From contig CADBJU010000021.1 of NCBI GenBank assembly GCA_902795045.1, positions 56,143 to 120,142 on the forward strand: 64,000 bases of DNA. Reading direction: 5' to 3'. The notes under the pieces were generated by a model that saw nothing but the letters and a program-made list of their open reading frames with translations, did no database searches and was not told the DNA's origin. Origin of the DNA: Oscillospiraceae bacterium. Its GTDB lineage: Bacteria; Bacillota; Clostridia; Oscillospirales; Oscillospiraceae. Below are positions 59,866 to 64,000 of this stretch, in pieces (positions within the stretch are counted from its first letter, which is position 1; each line of letters begins with the position of its first letter). The position numbers and the translations under genes were made by a program.

Positions 59866-61356
59866 TTATGAAACGCTCGCGGTTTCTTTCTTTTCTTCCT
59901 TGTTGTGGCCGAAGATGCTTTTGATCACCTTTGCAGCCGTGGCTAAAACGATGCGCAAATCTGTGCCGATATTCCAGTGGGCTATGTACTCCGTATCCAG
60001 CTTGACGATCTCCTCAAACGACATGGTGTCTTTGTTCGGCTGGATCTGCCACAGACCCGTAAGCCCCGGCTGGACGGACAGGCGCGCGCGGTGCCGGTAC
60101 TGGTATTTCTCCCACTCGTCCGGCGTGGGCGGGCGGGTGCCGACAACGCTCATATCCCCCTTGAGCACGTTGAAAAACTGTGGGAACTCATCCAGGCTTG
60201 TGTCACGGATAAAGGCGCCTATCCCTTTCTTCCGGGTCCCGTCGGGCAGGATGCGGTTGCCGATCACGCGTGGGTCAAAATCCATTTTGAACATCATGCC
60301 GTCGGCATGGCTGCTCTGCTCCGCCAGAGCCTTCTTTCGCGCCTCCGCGTCCGGGTACATGGAGCGGATCTTATACATCTTAAACCTCTTGCCGTTCTCG
60401 CCGATACGCTCCTGACAGAAAATCAGCGGGCCCGGAGATGCGGCATAAATAAACGGTCCCAGGATGATCAGCAGGAACACCGCCGCAATGCTTCCGAAAA
60501 AGCCGACGATGACATCAAAGCTGCGCTTCAAAAAGACATCGCGCGGGTTCATCATGTTGATACTGGCCGTCAGGACTTCGTATCCGCCGAGGTAGTTGAT
60601 CATCTGCTTGCTCTCGTCGATGCCCTCGATGCCCACAAAGATGTGGATCGTCATGGCCATCTCCCGGCACTGAGCCATCAGCTTCTGCACAGCGGGCGTC
60701 TGTGAGGCATGGAAAAAGAACACGTCATCGATCCAGTTGTGACAGATGAAATCCGCCGCATCGTCGAGGTTTGCGACAACAGGGACATCCTCGATACTCT
60801 CCCCCCTCGCGTCCCGATCCGACAGCACCAGGCCGACCAGGTTGAAGCGGATGAAGTCATAACCTCGCACGCGCTTCAGTATCTCATGGCTATAGGCGCT
60901 GTCTGTGACGATGAGGAGCGTGCGCTTCGGTTCTTTGGATTCGCCCAAGCGTCGGCGCAGTTCATTTTTCCAGATCACTCGCGTACTGTAAGAGATGAGG
61001 AAATAAAGCACACCGGCCCAAATCTGCATAAAACGCGGGTACGTAACATCTGCGTTACGAATCGCAACAGCAAAGAACGTGAACGCAAGCAGCAGCAGTC
61101 CGTGGCGCACCGTGCGGAATATCTCGGTCGCATAGCCTCTGGTCACGACCCGCTCAAATGAGTCAAAGATAATGATGACCATAAAATCGATCACAAGGAG
61201 CATCACGGCAAAGCTGCTTTTATTTGGATCAAGGAAGGGCTTTCCAGCCGCCTCCGTGATCTGGAAGGAGAGCTCAAGCGCGATGAAAAGGGAGAAAAGG
61301 TCCAGTATGATGAAATCCAAATGCTTGAGCCAACCGCGAATGGCGATTTTATACAT
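59866..61356 (-). CDS. Undecaprenyl-phosphate sugar phosphotransferase (WbaP/polyprenyl glycosylphosphotransferase)
   Basis: A 496-residue membrane enzyme that starts glycan chains by moving a sugar phosphate to undecaprenyl phosphate. Four or five N-terminal helices (about residues 10-145), a Rossmann-like middle, and a C-terminal bacterial sugar transferase domain: LKRSFDVIVGFFGSI, CQERIGENGKRFKMYKIRSM (two landmarks), and SLDEFPQFFNVLKGDMSVVG with the catalytic Asp-Glu. No other glycan genes are adjacent, so the polymer is unknown. Confidence 0.93.
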   Translation of the reverse strand: MYKIAIRGWLKHLDFIILDLFSLFIALELSFQITEAAGKPFLDPNKSSFAVMLLVIDFMVIIIFDSFERVVTRGYATEIFRTVRHGLLLLAFTFFAVAIRNADVTYPRFMQIWAGVLYFLISYSTRVIWKNELRRRLGESKEPKRTLLIVTDSAYSHEILKRVRGYDFIRFNLVGLVLSDRDARGESIEDVPVVANLDDAADFICHNWIDDVFFFHASQTPAVQKLMAQCREMAMTIHIFVGIEGIDESKQMINYLGGYEVLTASINMMNPRDVFLKRSFDVIVGFFGSIAAVFLLIILGPFIYAASPGPLIFCQERIGENGKRFKMYKIRSMYPDAEARKKALAEQSSHADGMMFKMDFDPRVIGNRILPDGTRKKGIGAFIRDTSLDEFPQFFNVLKGDMSVVGTRPPTPDEWEKYQYRHRARLSVQPGLTGLWQIQPNKDTMSFEEIVKLDTEYIAHWNIGTDLRIVLATAAKVIKSIFGHNKEEKKETASVS

Positions 61357-61467
61357 ATTGCTTACCAGCTTTTAGTAATATCGTATGATATATATACTAC
61401 CTTCTTTCGGAAGTTTTGTCAATACGGTAACGAAACTGAAACAAATTTCTCAGCATGGATATAAGAA

Positions 61468-61500
61468 ACAGCCCCTGTCATCACTGACAGGGGCTGCGTT
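61468..61500. terminator. Terminator hairpin between the tuf fragment and the sugar transferase gene
   Basis: Stem CAGCCCCTGTCA / TGACAGGGGCTG. T-rich on either side (CGTTTTAAT on plus; TTTCTTAT on minus). Confidence 0.8.
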
Positions 61501-61545
61501 TTAATTGGCTTGATGGTTGCTTTGGAAGCAATCCGTCACGCGATA

Positions 61546-61711
61546 TTACTCGTTGATGCCGATAACAACACCGGAGCCGACGGTACGGCCGCCCTCACGG
61601 ATAGCGAAGCGAAGGCCGTTCTCGATGGCGATGGGGGTGATCAGCTCGACGTCCATGTCGACGTTGTCGCCGGGCATGCACATCTCAACGCCTTCGGGCA
61701 GGGAGATGACG
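61546..61711 (-). pseudogene. tuf: Truncated 3' fragment of tuf (EF-Tu)
   Basis: Encodes only the last about 55 residues of elongation factor Tu ([17 protein letters not shown] ... [15 protein letters not shown]). It is nearly identical, with one difference seen, to the tuf 3' end at 63835-64000, in the same orientation. The similarity starts at the stop codon and ends at about 61711, beyond which the sequence belongs to an opposite-strand gene. It has no start and cannot be functional as EF-Tu. Confidence 0.88.
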
Positions 61712-61879
61712 ACGGTCATGTCCCACATCCTGCTGCAGGACGAGTCGGTCAAAAGCGTATTCGACCGCTACGGCATCGACTTTGACTCCAGGCGCGACGA
61801 GCTGCAGACGTACAACAGCGAGTCCTTTGACAAGCTCAAGGCCGGGGACAAGCTGCTGATCCCGCTGATCTGGGATTGA
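61712..61879 (+). pseudogene. C-terminal remnant of a LysM-like protein
   Basis: A plus-strand frame resumes at the tuf breakpoint and reads [21 protein letters not shown] then FDKLKAGDKLLIPLIWD and stops at 61877-61879. The pattern of a helix, a loop and KLKAGDKLLIP resembles the second half of a LysM peptidoglycan-binding motif. Its 5' part is missing, having been cut where the tuf fragment begins. The upstream in-frame codons are antisense to tuf and not real coding sequence. Confidence 0.55.
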
Positions 61880-61946
61880 GCCGATCCCGGAGCCATAAGG
61901 GCATGGCTCCCTGAACATGCTACTATTCCTCCATACCTCCATAAAT

Positions 61947-61980
61947 GCCGCCGGGTAAAACCGGCGGCGACTTTTTTAAA
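61947..61980 (+). terminator. Terminator after the LysM-like remnant
   Basis: Stem GCCGCCGG-GTAAAA-CCGGCGGC followed by GACTTTTTT. Confidence 0.88.
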
Positions 61981-62020
61981 CAATCCGGGCTTAACCCCGT
62001 GGCGGTACTGCTTATTCTCC

Positions 62021-62049
62021 TTGACGGCTGAATACGCTTGTGTTATTCT
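62021..62049 (+). promoter_or_regulatory. Promoter of the amidohydrolase gene
   Basis: TTGACG (62021-62026), 17 bp, TATTCT (62044-62049). Confidence 0.65.
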
Positions 62050-62086
62050 GAAAATGCTATTATATTTATATAAAGGAGGAGCACCA

Positions 62087-63751
62087 ATGAAAGCGGATCA
62101 GATCATAAAAAACGCCAGAATCTTCACAGCGGACAAGAGCAAACCGACAGCAACCGCCCTCGCGGTGAAGGATGGAAAATTCATTTATGTGGGTGACGAG
62201 GCCGGTCTTTCTGCGTACGAGGGAGAGGTCACGGATCTTGGCGGGAAATTCATCATGCCCGGTATTATCGACAGCCATGTCCATGTGACCATGGGAGCCG
62301 GATACGATCTGATAGGCGTAACGGGATTCGGGGAAATTATTGTTTGCGAGAGCAAGCAGGGTGCTCTGGATTTTATAGCGGATTATATTCAGAAACATCC
62401 TGGCCAGGACCGTTACCGCTTCATGCTCGACAAAAAGCACCTGAAGCAAGACAGTATCACCAAAGAGGATCTGGACGCGATTTGCCCTGACGGGGAACTG
62501 CAGATTCAGGAGGCGCAGGGGCACAGTATCTGGGTGAACTCGAACATTTTAAGGAAGCATGGTATCACGGACGATATCAAGGATCCAGTACCGGGCTTAA
62601 GCTTTTACGTGCGTAAGGACGGGCATGTGACCGGAGAAATGAGCGAGGGCGCGACGGAGCTGCCGATCATTCTGGACACAGCAATGGATAAGCCGGATTC
62701 GGCGATTGACGCTGCGCTTCAGCGCTGGATCGATTTTTGTGTCAGTGTCGGTGTTTCAGGGGTCTTTGACGCCGGTATCCCCGGATTTCCTGAATTTCAT
62801 GAGCACGTTTATTCTCGCCTCCGCGAGCTGGATCGGCAGGGGAAGCTTCCGATCTATGTCGACGGCTGTTATGTCATCTCGGCAGCCTGGGAGGTGGAAG
62901 AGGGCATAAAAGAGCTGAAGCGCCTTCAAAGGGAATACAATACGGAGCACATAAAGATCCATACCTTGAAGATTTTCATGGACGGCACGCTGAAGCTCCA
63001 CTCCGGAGCTATGGTGACGCCCTATGTGGAAACCGGGGAAAAAGGGTGCACCGCCATGAATCTGGAGGAGCTTGTGGCGCTTCTGAAGGTGCTGAATAAA
63101 GAGGGACTGGATTTCCATGCGCATACCGTCGGCGAGGCGTCCTCCCGCCTGGTGCTGGACGGCGTAGAGCAGGTAAAGAAAGAGCTGGGAGACGATTTCC
63201 GGATCAGGGTCGTATCCGCTCATCTGCAGATTCAGGATACTGCGGATCTGACACGCTTTGCGCCTTTGGGCGTGATTGCGAACTTTACGCCCTGGTGGCA
63301 CGCTGATGATGTCAACGTGTATAAGAAGCTCTTCGGCGAGGAACGCGGTGAATTGCTGTATCGCTGCAAATCGGTCTGGGACAGCGGAGCCCTGGTTTCC
63401 TGGTCCAGCGATACTATCGTATTCATGGATTTTTCAACCTGGAATCCCTATCTTGGCATGGAAGTCGGAATGACGCGCAAAGTTTCGAATAAGACGAAGA
63501 TACCCCCGATCGAGATGTTCGATTATATCTTCCCGCCCGCCGATGAGAGGATGGGGATTGAAGAAATGCTTCTCGGCTACACGATCAACGGGGCAAAGCA
63601 GCTCGGCATCGAAAAGACGAAGGGCTCCATCGAGGCCGGTAAGGACGCGGACTTCCTGGTATTCGACAACAACCTGCTCACGGCAGAGCACGAGGGATTC
63701 AGCCATAACCTGCCGCGGGATGTGTATTTCTGCGGTAAGAAAGTAAACTGA
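62087..63751 (+). CDS. YtcJ-like metal-dependent amidohydrolase (amidohydro_3)
   Basis: A 554-residue enzyme of the amidohydrolase superfamily. GKFIMPGIIDSHVHVTMGAG carries the HxH metal motif; the domain continues with FHAHTVGEAS and the C-terminal GYTINGAKQLGIEKTKGSIEAGKDADFLVFD (landmarks), typical of YtcJ/N-substituted formamide deformylase relatives. ATG 62087 follows AAAGGAGGA; the frame to 62021 overlaps the promoter. Substrate unknown. Its base composition is slightly less GC-rich than its neighbours, and it lies between two copies of the tuf 3' end, which suggests a separate origin. Confidence 0.85.
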   Translation: MKADQIIKNARIFTADKSKPTATALAVKDGKFIYVGDEAGLSAYEGEVTDLGGKFIMPGIIDSHVHVTMGAGYDLIGVTGFGEIIVCESKQGALDFIADYIQKHPGQDRYRFMLDKKHLKQDSITKEDLDAICPDGELQIQEAQGHSIWVNSNILRKHGITDDIKDPVPGLSFYVRKDGHVTGEMSEGATELPIILDTAMDKPDSAIDAALQRWIDFCVSVGVSGVFDAGIPGFPEFHEHVYSRLRELDRQGKLPIYVDGCYVISAAWEVEEGIKELKRLQREYNTEHIKIHTLKIFMDGTLKLHSGAMVTPYVETGEKGCTAMNLEELVALLKVLNKEGLDFHAHTVGEASSRLVLDGVEQVKKELGDDFRIRVVSAHLQIQDTADLTRFAPLGVIANFTPWWHADDVNVYKKLFGEERGELLYRCKSVWDSGALVSWSSDTIVFMDFSTWNPYLGMEVGMTRKVSNKTKIPPIEMFDYIFPPADERMGIEEMLLGYTINGAKQLGIEKTKGSIEAGKDADFLVFDNNLLTAEHEGFSHNLPRDVYFCGKKVN

Positions 63752-63763
63752 TATTTTGCGAAG

Positions 63764-63800
63764 GATAAAAAGAGCGCGGCCCGGGTGGGTCGCGCTCTCC
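63764..63800 (-). terminator. Terminator of tuf (bidirectional)
   Basis: Stem AGAGCGCG / CGCGCTCT with GCCC/GGGT inside; on the minus strand it is followed by TTTTTA. Confidence 0.85.
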
Positions 63801-63834
63801 TGCTGTTTATTTACTTTGGCTTACGCCGTGGTAA

Positions 63835-64000
63835 TTACTCGTTGATGCCGATAACAACACCGGAGCCGACGGTACGGCCGCCCTCACGGATAGCGAAGCG
63901 GAGGCCGTTCTCGATGGCGATGGGGGTGATCAGCTCGACGTCCATGTCGACGTTGTCGCCGGGCATGCACATCTCAACGCCTTCGGGCAGGGAGATGACG
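63835..64000 (-). CDS. tuf: Elongation factor Tu, C-terminal part (partial, runs off the window)
   Basis: The frame ends with [15 protein letters not shown] and TAA at 63837-63835; upstream codons ([20 protein letters not shown]) are the EF-Tu domain 3 end. EF-Tu brings aminoacyl-tRNA to the ribosome. Only about 55 codons are inside the window. Its terminator lies directly after the stop, consistent with the genuine gene, unlike the fragment at 61546-61711. Confidence 0.93.
   Translation of the reverse strand, partial: VISLPEGVEMCMPGDNVDMDVELITPIAIENGLRFAIREGGRTVGSGVVIGINE

Noticed and set aside
61517-61879. 120-codon plus-strand frame across the tuf fragment and LysM remnant
   Set aside because: The first two thirds are antisense to the tuf fragment; only the part after 61711 resembles a protein domain.

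Overview
The window looks like a chromosomal segment of a high-GC, anaerobic member of the Clostridia, most likely the Oscillospiraceae (Oscillibacter/Lawsonibacter/Flavonifractor-like). The clues are CIRCE-controlled groESL, many small Firmicutes families (DUF3793, DUF2325, DUF5685, ATC hydrolase), a 2-hydroxyacyl-CoA dehydratase pair, a CstA-type carrier, and intergenic spaces filled with short palindromic repeats. No phage, conjugative element, CRISPR array or biosynthetic cluster is visible. Genus-level placement is inference.

Layout. 1-3.4 kb: tail of a membrane protein, a THUMP-type RNA methyltransferase and groES-groEL. 3.4-7.7 kb: a metal-homeostasis-like locus (flavodoxin, DUF3793, DUF2325; ATC hydrolase plus methyltransferase; a decayed gene and a ZIP transporter with an internal deletion), tied together by five copies of the palindrome GTTAGCNNNNGCTAAC. 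7.7-9.7 kb: a membrane EAL protein. 9.9-16.6 kb: a phosphonate uptake operon phnD-phnC-phnE-phnE followed by a 5'-nucleotidase and a P-loop protein, without C-P lyase. 16.8-20.0 kb: surE, a GT-C membrane transferase, tRNA-Leu and a self-regulated XRE/membrane-protein pair. 20.25-20.49 kb: a free-standing structured RNA.

21-31 kb is a sugar operon: amylosucrase-type GH13, a HAD phosphatase, PTS EIIBCA, HPr, enzyme I, a phosphoesterase and fructokinase. Together they suggest sucrose import by PTS, with a possible dephosphorylation step feeding alpha-glucan synthesis. 31-37.5 kb: a dihydrouridine synthase, then an envelope cluster (two unknown membrane-anchored proteins, DacF-like D,D-carboxypeptidase, VanZ). 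37.6-42.2 kb: potABCD with a roughly 375-nt leader and a leader terminator. 42-45 kb: truA and a zinc-ribbon/DUF5685/J-domain operon. 45-47 kb: a PTS IIC-like protein whose start lies in a hairpin, and a DUF1902-HicA toxin-antitoxin pair. 47-50 kb: a 56-aa membrane protein and a two-subunit 2-hydroxyacyl-CoA dehydratase. 50-54 kb: a lipoprotein and a diguanylate cyclase. 54-59.7 kb: cstA, a PH-like membrane protein and a MoxR/VWA pair. 59.8-61.4 kb: a sugar-phosphate transferase. 61.5-64 kb: a duplicated 3' fragment of tuf, a LysM gene remnant, an amidohydrolase, and the 3' end of tuf at the window edge.

At least four repeat families occupy the intergenic space: REP-like palindromes, a MITE-like element with 27-bp terminal inverted repeats, a GTCATTCTGAGC palindrome, and a 137-139 bp multi-hairpin element whose arms show compensatory changes among its three copies. 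The last is the most unusual non-coding signal here. The operator family at 4.8-6.9 kb, the two RNA candidates (20.3 kb and 41.7-42.1 kb) and the amylosucrase/phosphatase/PTS arrangement are the other leads. All identifications come from reading motifs and context; no database search was run.
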